From assembly GCA_020072815.1 (NCBI GenBank), contig JAIQGE010000001.1, positions 124,001 to 188,000 on the forward strand: DNA of 64,000 bases, in the 5' to 3' direction. Position numbers and translations under genes: made by a program. The DNA is from Terriglobia bacterium (GTDB taxonomy: Bacteria; Acidobacteriota; Terriglobia; Terriglobales; Acidobacteriaceae). How positions within the stretch are numbered: the first letter of the stretch is position 1; each line of letters opens with the position of its first letter. Shown one piece after another: positions 26,888-34,662 of the stretch. Under the pieces are notes generated by a model. It saw nothing but the letters and a program-made list of their open reading frames with translations. It ran no database searches and was not told the DNA's origin.

Positions 26888-28060
26888 TTATCCTTTGCTC
26901 GCGATGTCCAGCATTTCCGGGATCTGCTCTTCATATTGTCCCAGGTAGCGGAAACCGTGCGATCTGTCGCCATGCCCTTTGATCTTCTGCTGTACCCAGC
27001 CTTTGTAGGCGGCCTTGTCTTTGCGCCACGCCACCCATTGGCTGGAGTTGTCGTGGAAAGCGGTCTCATTCACCATGGTCACGCAGTTGGGTACGGGGCA
27101 TACCGCTTCGCAAACTCCGCAACCGCAGCAGGCTTCCATGTTGGCGTCATACAGACCTTCCGGCGTCACATCGAAGCAGGAATCCGGGCACTGCAGCCAG
27201 CACAGCGTGCACTTGATGCAGGTATCAAAATCCACCACCGGACGCATGGTCCGCGTGCTGAATTTCTTGAACGTGGGATTGCGGTCCGGCTTGTAGCCGC
27301 CTGTGGCCTTGGTGGCCGGATCACTCATAGCATGGCCTTGAGGAATGCTGGGGATGGCGATGCCTTCGCCCATCTGGTGCCAGCTGGGCAGATCAAACTT
27401 GAATGGCACTTCCGGGTTGCCCTGGTTGGGGTTCACGGTGACCGACGTGACGCGCTCAAAGGCCCGCGCCGCGGATGTGACCTTCACCGGATCATGCCAC
27501 TCGTCCGTGATGGCGCTTTGGACTGACTTCAGGCTGAACAGGTCGGGAAGGATTTTGGCGATGGCGCCCAGGATGCGTACGTCCGTGTGGTCATCCTTGT
27601 AGACCCACAGGCCGGAGAAGCTGACGGTGCCCTTGATGATCGCCATTTGGTACGGGGTCTCTTTGCGGTGGCACATGGGGATGATGGCGTCCGGTTGCTC
27701 GCGCGAGGTCACAATCAGCGTGCCGCCGGGCTTGAGCAGCTTGTTGACCGGCTGCAGTCCATACCACGCCCAGGACTCAACCCCTTTGCACAGAGTGTCG
27801 TCCACCACAATGGTGACGTCCACGTCCTTGGGTTCATATTTCGCCATGCCTTCTTCCAGCGTGACGTCGTCGGTGGCGACGATGGCGAAACTTTTTGCGG
27901 GAATGCCGTTGCGTTCCGGGCTGTCACCGTAACGGCCGAATGAGATGCCGGGCTTGCCTTCTTTGTGGGCCGCCAGCACAATTGCACGGCTGATGTTCCT
28001 GGCCAGGGTTTTCTGGAAAATGCCGCGATAGATAATCTCAATGGCGAATAACCGACCCAT
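26888..28060 (-). CDS. Oxalate oxidoreductase-like, fused gamma-delta subunit (two 4Fe-4S clusters)
   Basis: 390 residues. The N-terminal part (1-185) is the gamma domain of 2-oxoacid:ferredoxin oxidoreductases, with a GISFGRYGDSPERNG segment. The C-terminal part (about 270-350) is an 8-iron ferredoxin-like delta domain with CIKCTLCWLQCPDSC and CCGCGVCEAVCPVPNC. The gamma-delta fusion and gene order match the oxalate enzyme of acetogens; many pyruvate enzymes have separate gamma and delta. It carries electrons from the TPP site to ferredoxin in the cytoplasm. GGAGG lies seven bases before the ATG, and the regulator gene ends 18 bases upstream, so all are one operon. Confidence 0.9.
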   Translation of the reverse strand: MGRLFAIEIIYRGIFQKTLARNISRAIVLAAHKEGKPGISFGRYGDSPERNGIPAKSFAIVATDDVTLEEGMAKYEPKDVDVTIVVDDTLCKGVESWAWYGLQPVNKLLKPGGTLIVTSREQPDAIIPMCHRKETPYQMAIIKGTVSFSGLWVYKDDHTDVRILGAIAKILPDLFSLKSVQSAITDEWHDPVKVTSAARAFERVTSVTVNPNQGNPEVPFKFDLPSWHQMGEGIAIPSIPQGHAMSDPATKATGGYKPDRNPTFKKFSTRTMRPVVDFDTCIKCTLCWLQCPDSCFDVTPEGLYDANMEACCGCGVCEAVCPVPNCVTMVNETAFHDNSSQWVAWRKDKAAYKGWVQQKIKGHGDRSHGFRYLGQYEEQIPEMLDIASKG

Positions 28061-28078
28061 GTGCTGCCTCCATATCTT

Positions 28079-28774
28079 TTAGAACTTCTTCAATACCATT
28101 CCCTCTACGTCTCTTAGATGATGCCGCATGGCCGCTTCGGCCGCTTTGGCATCGTGCCGCTTGATCGCCGCCAGCATCCGCTGGTGTCCGGCGAAGGATT
28201 TCTGCGGCCGTCCTTCGGTTTGCAAAGATCGTGCGCGCGTCTCGCGCAGCATGTCCATCACTACGTCCAGCACCTTCAAAACCACGCTATTGCGGGATGC
28301 GGTAGCAATGGCGTAATGAAACTCCGTGTCCTCTTCCACCGCCAGCCCGCCGGTGCGGACTTTCTCGCGATGGCGGCGCAGGATGTCTTCCATCCCGGCG
28401 ATCTCTTTCTGCGATGCATGCCGGGCAGCGCGCGCTGCCAGCGGCGGCTCCAGCATCTTGCGAAAATCCAGCAACTCAGCCACCAACTGCTTGCGGTTGG
28501 CGATCACGCTGGAGAGCGGGCTTACCAGCACGTCTGGCGAAACCTCCCGCACCACCGTCCCCGCGCCTTGCCGGGGCTCCACCATGCCCACCAGTTCCAG
28601 CCGCCGCAGGCCGTCGCGGATGGAGCTGCGGCTCACGCCCAGCATCTCGGTCAACTCGCGTTCCGAGGGAAGCTTGTCGCCGGGGCGCATCTTCTCCAGG
28701 ATCAGCCGCTCAATCTGATGGGCGACTTGCTCATGGACCTTGTGCTTACGGATGGCCGCAAACTCTGCTTTCAT
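28079..28774 (-). CDS. GntR/FadR-family transcriptional regulator
   Basis: 231 residues from the ATG at 28774. The N-terminal winged helix (MRPGDKLPSERELTEMLGVSRSSIRDGLRRLELVGMVEPRQGAGT) is followed by an all-helical FCD ligand domain with likely metal-binding residues (EEDTEFHYAI, SFAGHQRML, MRHHLRD). FCD regulators usually sense small organic acids. It is the first gene of the oxidoreductase-transporter operon. A TGGTC..GACCA inverted repeat sits in its promoter, so autoregulation and oxalate- or product-induced derepression are likely. A GTG at 28786 is an alternative start. Confidence 0.9.
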   Translation of the reverse strand: MKAEFAAIRKHKVHEQVAHQIERLILEKMRPGDKLPSERELTEMLGVSRSSIRDGLRRLELVGMVEPRQGAGTVVREVSPDVLVSPLSSVIANRKQLVAELLDFRKMLEPPLAARAARHASQKEIAGMEDILRRHREKVRTGGLAVEEDTEFHYAIATASRNSVVLKVLDVVMDMLRETRARSLQTEGRPQKSFAGHQRMLAAIKRHDAKAAEAAMRHHLRDVEGMVLKKF

Positions 28775-28825
28775 CGTCGCCAGCACTCCCCGCCCGGTTT
28801 GCCCAATTTGGCATCTGATCCCAAG

Positions 28826-28875
28826 TGGTCTGCTAACCGGACCAAAACACTATACCTCTTCTGCCAGCCCGTCAA
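28826..28875 (-). promoter_or_regulatory. Promoter with GntR-type operator for the oxalate-type operon
   Basis: On the minus strand TTGACG (28875-28870) and TATAGT (28854-28849) form a sigma70-like promoter with a rather short 15-base spacer. Just downstream lies the imperfect palindrome TGGTCTGCTAACCGGACCA (28826-28844), with perfect TGGTC/GACCA arms, like FadR-family sites. An operator at the transcription start fits repression. Confidence 0.55.
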
Positions 28876-28954
28876 GCAACTTTGTTGGAAGAAATCTTGA
28901 GGAATCCGGCCAGCCAAGCCCTTGGCCTTCCGGGCCCAAAAAGAGCTTATGGAG

Positions 28955-28974
28955 CGCAGGCAAATTTGCCTGCG
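28955..28974. promoter_or_regulatory. Perfect 20-bp palindrome
   Basis: CGCAGGCAAATTTGCCTGCG is perfectly self-complementary. It lies in the 397-base divergent gap between the GntR regulator and the protease gene, 197 bases before the protease start. It could be a dimeric regulator site or a repeat-derived hairpin. The remainder of the gap shows only GGCGGTGACGGCGGTCAC-like repeats around 29005. Confidence 0.55.
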
Positions 28975-29171
28975 AATCTTAAACTTAGTGACTCGTTTGG
29001 GGTTACGGCGGTGACGGCGGTCACGGAAAGGTGTGACGAAGGGGGGACTGATTGCGGGGCGAGTGCATATGATTTGCTCTTGCCTGTCATTTGCGGCTTG
29101 CCAAGCTTTCTTTTCGCCCGCGCGGATCTAGACTTGTGGAATAATGTTTGCGCGGCTAGAGGAGGCGAAAG

Positions 29172-30761
29172 ATGCCCTCTGCAATAGACAAAGTCATCCT
29201 CACCGACCTGACGGCGTTGAAAGCCAAGTACGGCGACGCTGGTGCAAGCAAAATCAACAAGTCGGTAGATGCGCTGATCGCTGCCGATAAGCAGCGTGGA
29301 TTGACCAGTTGCTTGATCGCCGTGGACGATGCTGCGGCCATGAAAAAGCTTGCGGCAACTGCCGTCGTCAAGGCCGCGGACCCCAAGCAAAACAAAGTCG
29401 CCGTTGACGGCATCTACAAAGCTCTCGCGCCTGACTACCTGCTTATCCTTGGCTCAGTAGACGTGATTCCTCATCAGGACCTGAAGAACCCCGTCTACGA
29501 CCCCTCGCCCAGTGGTGACCCCGACAAAATTGCGTTTGGCGACCTGCCTTATGCCTGTGAAGCCCCTTATAGCCAAAAGCCACAGGATTTCTTGGGGCCA
29601 ACGCGCGTGGTTGGACGCTTACCGGATTTGACAGGCGGCGCTGACCCGGCTTACCTCGTCGGATTGCTGCAAACCGCGGCGTCGTACAAGACCCAAGGGC
29701 CAACGGGCTACGATCGTTATTTCGGAATTTCCGCTCAAATCTGGAAGAAGTCAACCGCCCTTAGCCTGGGAAATATTTTTGGCACAGCCACGGACCTGAA
29801 GACCATCCCGCCGGGCAACAAGAAATGGCCGGCTGCGTCACTCCGCAGGATGGCCCACTTTATCAACTGTCATGGTGCAGACACTTCGTCACAGTTTTAT
29901 GGCCAGCCGGCAAGTGGCAAGGAAGTCTACCCGGTCGCGCTCGACGCTGCTTACGTCAACGGTAAGGTGGCCGACGGCACCGTGGCAGCCGCTGAATGCT
30001 GCTACGGCGGGCAACTGTACGATCCATCACTGCTGAAGGGTCAACAAGGCATCCTTAACACATACCTGGCCAACAAGGCATACGGGTTCTTTGCCAGCAC
30101 GACGATTGCTTACGGACCAGAGGATTCCAACGCGCAGGCGGACCTCATTTGCCAGTACTTCATCCTAAGCGTGCTTGGCGGGGCCTCTCTGGGCAGGGCC
30201 GCTTTGGAGGCACGGCAGAAGTTCGTACAGACAGCCTCCCCGCCAGATCCCTCAGACATAAAAACTTTGAGCCAGTTTAATCTCTACGGCGATCCGTCAA
30301 TTACCCCAATAAAAATGCCGTCGCCGTCTTTGAGCATAGCTAAACCCAAGTCGGCAAAGTCCATGGTTGCTTTCGCCGGGGAGCGCGCTGAGCGATCAGA
30401 CCGTAGAAGACTCTTGTTCCGGATAGGACTCAACTTGGCCAACACCGAAGCCCAGGCATATTTTACGGCGCGCAAAGCCACCAGGTCTGTTCAGGCAGCC
30501 CTCCTAAAGAAAGCCGGTGAGTTGGGCATCAAGCCCACGAAGACCTTGTCTTTTGATATCAGACACCCAGCCGGCTCGATGAAGACCATGCCTAAGACTC
30601 TAGGGGCAAAGTTGATTGCTCCTACCCGCTTCCATGTGATCTTCGGCGATACTGGAAAGAAAGATCGCGCGTCCTCCGCGCCCGTGGTTAGAATCGTCGG
30701 TTTGATTGGGAAAGAAGTGGACGGGCAAGTCGTGTCCGTGAGGAAAATTGCGAGCCGTTAA
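29172..30761 (+). CDS. C25/caspase-like cysteine peptidase, cytoplasmic
   Basis: 529 residues without a signal peptide or membrane helix. The caspase-type dyad is visible as His234 in INCHGAD and Cys277 in AECCYGG. The VGRLPDLTGG segment (147-156) and FNLYGDPSITP resemble gingipain-type (C25) peptidases. The region after about 390 is Lys/Ala-rich with a separate beta-type domain of unknown kind. C25 enzymes are normally secreted, so a cytosolic one is unusual and could be a regulated effector. GAGGCG lies just before the ATG. A 76-residue gene follows 57 bases downstream and may be its partner. Confidence 0.7.
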   Translation: MPSAIDKVILTDLTALKAKYGDAGASKINKSVDALIAADKQRGLTSCLIAVDDAAAMKKLAATAVVKAADPKQNKVAVDGIYKALAPDYLLILGSVDVIPHQDLKNPVYDPSPSGDPDKIAFGDLPYACEAPYSQKPQDFLGPTRVVGRLPDLTGGADPAYLVGLLQTAASYKTQGPTGYDRYFGISAQIWKKSTALSLGNIFGTATDLKTIPPGNKKWPAASLRRMAHFINCHGADTSSQFYGQPASGKEVYPVALDAAYVNGKVADGTVAAAECCYGGQLYDPSLLKGQQGILNTYLANKAYGFFASTTIAYGPEDSNAQADLICQYFILSVLGGASLGRAALEARQKFVQTASPPDPSDIKTLSQFNLYGDPSITPIKMPSPSLSIAKPKSAKSMVAFAGERAERSDRRRLLFRIGLNLANTEAQAYFTARKATRSVQAALLKKAGELGIKPTKTLSFDIRHPAGSMKTMPKTLGAKLIAPTRFHVIFGDTGKKDRASSAPVVRIVGLIGKEVDGQVVSVRKIASR

Positions 30762-30818
30762 CTTGACGGAAAAGCTGGGACGATCAGCATTTGGCTTCGC
30801 CAGGGATTAGATGGCGGC

Positions 30819-31049
30819 ATGGAAGAAATTTCAGGACAAGTCGTAAAAGGGCCCTTTGCCACGGGCTCCAAGAGCGAGCACAACGCTATTTTTTTAATTA
30901 GCGAAAAAGGCCGTTATGTCCTCCGCCGGCTGGGTGGTAACCCCTTTCAGGACCCTGAGCTGGAAAAACTGGTTGGAAAAACCATTCGTGGCCAGGGAGT
31001 TGTTACGGACTATACTTTTCTCCTGTCCGACTGGAGCGAATTGAAATAG
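30819..31049 (+). CDS. Small conserved-looking protein downstream of the caspase-like peptidase
   Basis: 76 residues, beta-rich, with an ordered composition (SGQVVKGPFATGSKSEHNA and YVLRRLGGNPFQDPELEKLVGK). It looks like a small single domain, perhaps OB- or SH3-like, but I recognise no family. It follows the peptidase on the same strand, so an inhibitor, adaptor or sensor role is possible. The ribosome-binding site is weak (AGGGA 14 bases upstream). Confidence 0.55.
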   Translation: MEEISGQVVKGPFATGSKSEHNAIFLISEKGRYVLRRLGGNPFQDPELEKLVGKTIRGQGVVTDYTFLLSDWSELK

Positions 31050-31208
31050 CAACGTGCCTTCCCGGCGGCACACTCTGTGCGGCCTTCGTGGCCCTTGTGG
31101 TTAGAGGGTGCTCTGGCCACGGGCAATATCGGGGTCCCGGACCTCAAACCAGAAAAAACTGTAATTACGACCCAGGATCGTATATCCTTTGCCGCCTGTT
31201 AAGCCGCC

Positions 31209-31622
31209 GTGGAACTTTTGTTCAATCTCGCCTGGCTGGCGCTGGCCGCGGCGCTGCTGTTTCTTTACGGCGCGCGGGCGCCGTCGTTCGCCACCGAACA
31301 TCGCCGCATCACCAGCGCCATCGCTCTGGCCTGCATCCTGGCGTTGCTGTTCCCGGTGATCTCCATCAGTGACGATCTCAGTTGCAACCCCGATCTGGCG
31401 GAATCCAATGCTTCCAAGAAATGGGTAGCGTCAACGCATCTTGCCAAACCGCTGATCTCGACGTGGCTGAGCGTACCTCCACCGCAGAGAGGCACGCGAA
31501 GAGAACCGGTGCTCGATGCCGGCTGCCTCGCGCAATCACCTGGACTCTCCTCCTCGAATTTGAACCGGCGTCCTCCCCCCTGCGCTCTCCTAGCAGCAGA
31601 GCAGTTTGCTCGGCCGGTCTGA
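31209..31622 (+). CDS. Small membrane protein of unknown function
   Basis: 137 residues with two hydrophobic helices (3-20 and 35-53). The second ends FPVISISDDL, a phrase I associate with small acidobacterial membrane proteins of unknown function. The C-terminal half is polar and ends without recognisable features. The start is GTG without a clear ribosome-binding site, so the call is tentative. The following stretch 31623-31888 contains no supported gene; the porin promoter must be there. Confidence 0.45.
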   Translation: MELLFNLAWLALAAALLFLYGARAPSFATEHRRITSAIALACILALLFPVISISDDLSCNPDLAESNASKKWVASTHLAKPLISTWLSVPPPQRGTRREPVLDAGCLAQSPGLSSSNLNRRPPPCALLAAEQFARPV

Positions 31623-31888
31623 TTCCTCTAATCAAACTTGAGCTGTTTGCATGCGTTGCCTGCATTTTTTATGGGACTGCTCCCGGCATGTCGCGTTTGC
31701 GCCTGCCGTTGATGCAGCTTCCGGCAGGCCGATCTTGGAAAACGGAATCTTCCGCTTTTCCCACTAGGCGAGGAGAATTTCAATCCCCTCGCAGGGCCCC
31801 ATTTTGAGTTCGACCAGGCGCTGCACGCTTTCCCGCCGCCAGTGTGCGGACGGGCCGCGCTTGTCAGATCAAACCCGGAGAATAAAAA

Positions 31889-33526
31889 ATGCGTTCACCA
31901 ACAAAGTGTCTACTGCTCGTTTTACTTTTCATCATGCTCGGCGCCGTCGCCTATCCTCAGAGTACGTCGGCCCCCGCTACCACCGCCTCCTCATCGCCCT
32001 CAGCCGCAAGCCGGGACGAAGTGGACCAACTGCGCCAGGAAGTGGCGGCGCAGCGCCAAACCATTGAGCAACTGAAAACCATGGTGCAGCAACTGGTTTC
32101 AGCCAAATCGCAGGATGCCGCCCCGGGCGCCGCCCGCGTGGTGGATGCCACCTTGGTGCAACCGGCCACGGCCGCCGCACCAGCAACCGCCGCTGCTTCC
32201 GGCCAGGAGTCGGGCGAGAAGGGCGAAAAGAAAGACGGCAACGCCCAGAAATCCGGCCCCGAGCTCAAGTTTTCCGTCGGCGGCGGTGAAGTCCAGATCT
32301 ATGGCCACGCTGACGTGTCCTTCGACTACGTGGACAATGGTCTGGCCAACCGCTTTGGCGCAGTCGGCAACAATGGGTGGCTGGCGCAGCTTTCCAGCAA
32401 CCTGTCTTACTTTGGCGTGCGCGGCTCGCGCAAGCTCACCCACAACCTGAACGGAGTTTTCCAGATTGAAACTGAAGTGGCCTTCACGGCCACGCCCGGC
32501 CCAACCACGGACGCGCAAGTCAAGCAGGGCCTGGGCTCGCGCGATACCTACGTCGGGCTGCAGGGCGACTGGGGCGCCATCAAGATGGGCAAACAAGATG
32601 CGCCTTACAAAAGGGCATCGGCTAGGGTGGACCCGTTCATCAATTCCATCGGCGACAGCCGCAGCATCATGGGCAACAGCGGCGGCGACAATCGCTCAGA
32701 GTTCAACACCCGTGTGCCGCATTCGCTGTGGTATGAGTCGCCGAAGTTTTTCAAAGACTTCAATGCCGCCGTTCAGTTCTCACCCGGACAGAACCGCACT
32801 GACGACAACAGCATCCTGGCGCGCGCCGAACCCAACTGCACCGGCGGCAATGACGGCCCCTGCACCGACGGTGGCTTCGGCAACCTGCTGAGCGCCTCTC
32901 TTACCTATAACAAAGGCCCGCTCTACGCTTTCACCGCTTACGAACACCACGCCAAAGTCAATCGCGCGGCCGACGAGGGCGGATCCTCAGTCCCCGGTGT
33001 GCCGCCGGCGGGATCGGTAGGCATCGCCGACGAAAGCGCATGGAAAATCGGCGGGCAGTACAACTTGAAAAAATCGCGGACGACAGCGAATTTCGTCTAC
33101 GAAAAGCTGAAGCGCTACGCGCCAGCCGTGGGGGCCTTCAACGAGCGCTCGCGGCCAACGGCCACCTGGCTGTCGGTCACGCAAGGGTTCACGCCGAATG
33201 ACGACCTCAATTTCGGCTGGGCCCATGCCGGCAAGACGCCCGGCGATCCTGGCGGGCAGATCAACCAACCCGGAACCCTGATCAACCTGGCCGGGCCGAT
33301 TGACAACGAGGCCAACCTGATTGACCTGGGCTTCAAACACCGCTTCCCGGACAAGAGGACGTCAGCGTACTTCGTATATGCGCAGCAGATGAACCATCAG
33401 GGCGCCCACTACGATCTGGGGGCCAACGGCCACGGGGCCGTTGTGGATCGCCAGGACGCTGCGGGCAATTCCTTCACCGGCTTGACGCACAGAGGGCTCT
33501 CCCTCGGATTGACGTACGACTTCTAA
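31889..33526 (+). CDS. Outer-membrane porin with N-terminal coiled coil
   Basis: 545 residues. After a signal peptide (to about residue 24) comes a coiled coil (DEVDQLRQEVAAQRQTIEQLKTMVQQL, about 42-70) that probably trimerises in the periplasm, an Ala/Thr/Gly-rich linker, and then a 16-strand-type general porin barrel. The barrel starts VQIYGHADVSFDYVDNG, contains the long L3-like loop, and ends GLSLGLTYDF with the C-terminal Phe required for insertion. GGAGA lies before the ATG and a terminator follows directly. It is next to the organic-acid genes and could admit small anions, but that is inference. Confidence 0.88.
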   Translation: MRSPTKCLLLVLLFIMLGAVAYPQSTSAPATTASSSPSAASRDEVDQLRQEVAAQRQTIEQLKTMVQQLVSAKSQDAAPGAARVVDATLVQPATAAAPATAAASGQESGEKGEKKDGNAQKSGPELKFSVGGGEVQIYGHADVSFDYVDNGLANRFGAVGNNGWLAQLSSNLSYFGVRGSRKLTHNLNGVFQIETEVAFTATPGPTTDAQVKQGLGSRDTYVGLQGDWGAIKMGKQDAPYKRASARVDPFINSIGDSRSIMGNSGGDNRSEFNTRVPHSLWYESPKFFKDFNAAVQFSPGQNRTDDNSILARAEPNCTGGNDGPCTDGGFGNLLSASLTYNKGPLYAFTAYEHHAKVNRAADEGGSSVPGVPPAGSVGIADESAWKIGGQYNLKKSRTTANFVYEKLKRYAPAVGAFNERSRPTATWLSVTQGFTPNDDLNFGWAHAGKTPGDPGGQINQPGTLINLAGPIDNEANLIDLGFKHRFPDKRTSAYFVYAQQMNHQGAHYDLGANGHGAVVDRQDAAGNSFTGLTHRGLSLGLTYDF

Positions 33527-33540
33527 CCGCTTGTTCAAAC

Positions 33541-33575
33541 AGGCCCGGACGCAGACTCTGCTCCGGGCCTTTATT
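33541..33575 (+). terminator. Shared terminator between the porin gene and ftsW
   Basis: AGGCCCGGA (33541-33549) and TCCGGGCCT (33562-33570) form a perfect nine-base stem followed by TTATT. The stem abuts the ftsW stop codon at 33571 on the other strand, so it can serve both convergent genes. Confidence 0.8.
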
Positions 33576-34662
33576 CCGCCTGTTGCGTGACGTTCAGCAA
33601 CACGCCCACGCTGGCCAGCATCACAAACAGCGATGACCCGCCATAAGAAATGAACGGCAGCGGAATGCCTTTGGTCGGCAGCAGGGCCAGCACCACGCTG
33701 ATGTTAAAAAAGGCCTGGGCCACCACCATCGTCGTAATGCCCACGGCCAGGAAGCGGGCAAACGGGTCGCGCGAGCGCATGGCGGCACGAAACCCGCGCC
33801 AGGCAAACACCGCAAACAGCAACGCAACGAACACTGCGCCCACCATTCCCAGCTCTTCCGCGGTGACGGCGTAGATGAAGTCGGTGTGCGGCTCGGGCAG
33901 GTAGAAAAGTTTCTGGCGGCCTTCCATCAATCCAAGGCCGGTGATGCCCCCGGTCCCCACGGCAATGAGCGATTGGTTGATATGGAAGCCGGCGCCTTGA
34001 GGATCACGGTCAGGAAACAGGAACGCGATGATACGCTTCCATCGCCAGGGCACAAACACGATCAAATAGAGCACCGCGGGAACGATCGGCACCAGAGCGT
34101 AAACAAAGTAGCGGATGCGCATGCCGGCGGCATAGAGAATGGCCGCGGTGACGCCCATGCAAACCAAGGCCGTGCCCAGATCAGGCTGCCGGATGATGAG
34201 CGCCGCAAACAGCGCCACCGGAACAGCAACCGGCAACAGAGTGTGCCGCCAGTCGTCCATGGATTTGAGGCGGCCTTCCAGAAAAAACGCCAGAAACAGG
34301 ATGAGCGCGGGCTTGGCCAACTCCGACGGCTGAAACGAGAACGCGCCCATGCGAATCCAGCGATGTGTGTTGTGCGTGCGGTCCAGAAAGAGCACGGCCA
34401 CCAGCAACAGCGTAGTCAGGCCGAGAAACGTGAAGACCACGCCGGGATGCTTCCAGCGGCGATAGTCCACGCGCATCAGCACGGCCATGGCGGCCAGTCC
34501 GGCCAGCGCCCAGCCGAGTTGGCGAACCACAAAATGGTACGGCGAACCAAAACGCTCTCCGGCCAGCACCGCCGACGCGCTGAACACCATCACCACGCCC
34601 ACGCCGGTCAGCAAGAGGGTCGCCGCAAACAGCCATTTATCTATGCCTACTCGTCTGGCCAC
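33571..34662 (-). CDS. ftsW: Lipid II polymerase FtsW (SEDS family)
   Basis: 363 residues with about ten membrane helices. SEDS hallmarks are present: FQPSELAKPALILF, the periplasmic loop with PEPHTDFIYAVTAEELGMVG, and the final PLPFISYGGSSL. It polymerises septal glycan strands together with a class B PBP. The start is a GTG that shares its G with the murD stop (TAGTG), the same junction as ftsQ-ftsA. It ends this half of the split cluster; murG would normally follow. Confidence 0.95.
   Translation of the reverse strand: MARRVGIDKWLFAATLLLTGVGVVMVFSASAVLAGERFGSPYHFVVRQLGWALAGLAAMAVLMRVDYRRWKHPGVVFTFLGLTTLLLVAVLFLDRTHNTHRWIRMGAFSFQPSELAKPALILFLAFFLEGRLKSMDDWRHTLLPVAVPVALFAALIIRQPDLGTALVCMGVTAAILYAAGMRIRYFVYALVPIVPAVLYLIVFVPWRWKRIIAFLFPDRDPQGAGFHINQSLIAVGTGGITGLGLMEGRQKLFYLPEPHTDFIYAVTAEELGMVGAVFVALLFAVFAWRGFRAAMRSRDPFARFLAVGITTMVVAQAFFNISVVLALLPTKGIPLPFISYGGSSLFVMLASVGVLLNVTQQAE

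Noticed and set aside
24555-28060. Ordinary pyruvate:ferredoxin oxidoreductase
   Set aside because: The family-level match is good, but the YPIRP motif, the second Arg in the GNR loop, the fused gamma-delta subunit and the OxlT-like neighbour fit the oxalate enzyme better. Pyruvate remains the fallback if the tree disagrees.
31382-31807. Possible 141-codon gene before the porin
   Set aside because: There is no ribosome-binding site, no domain-like pattern, and it overlaps the more plausible membrane protein frame.
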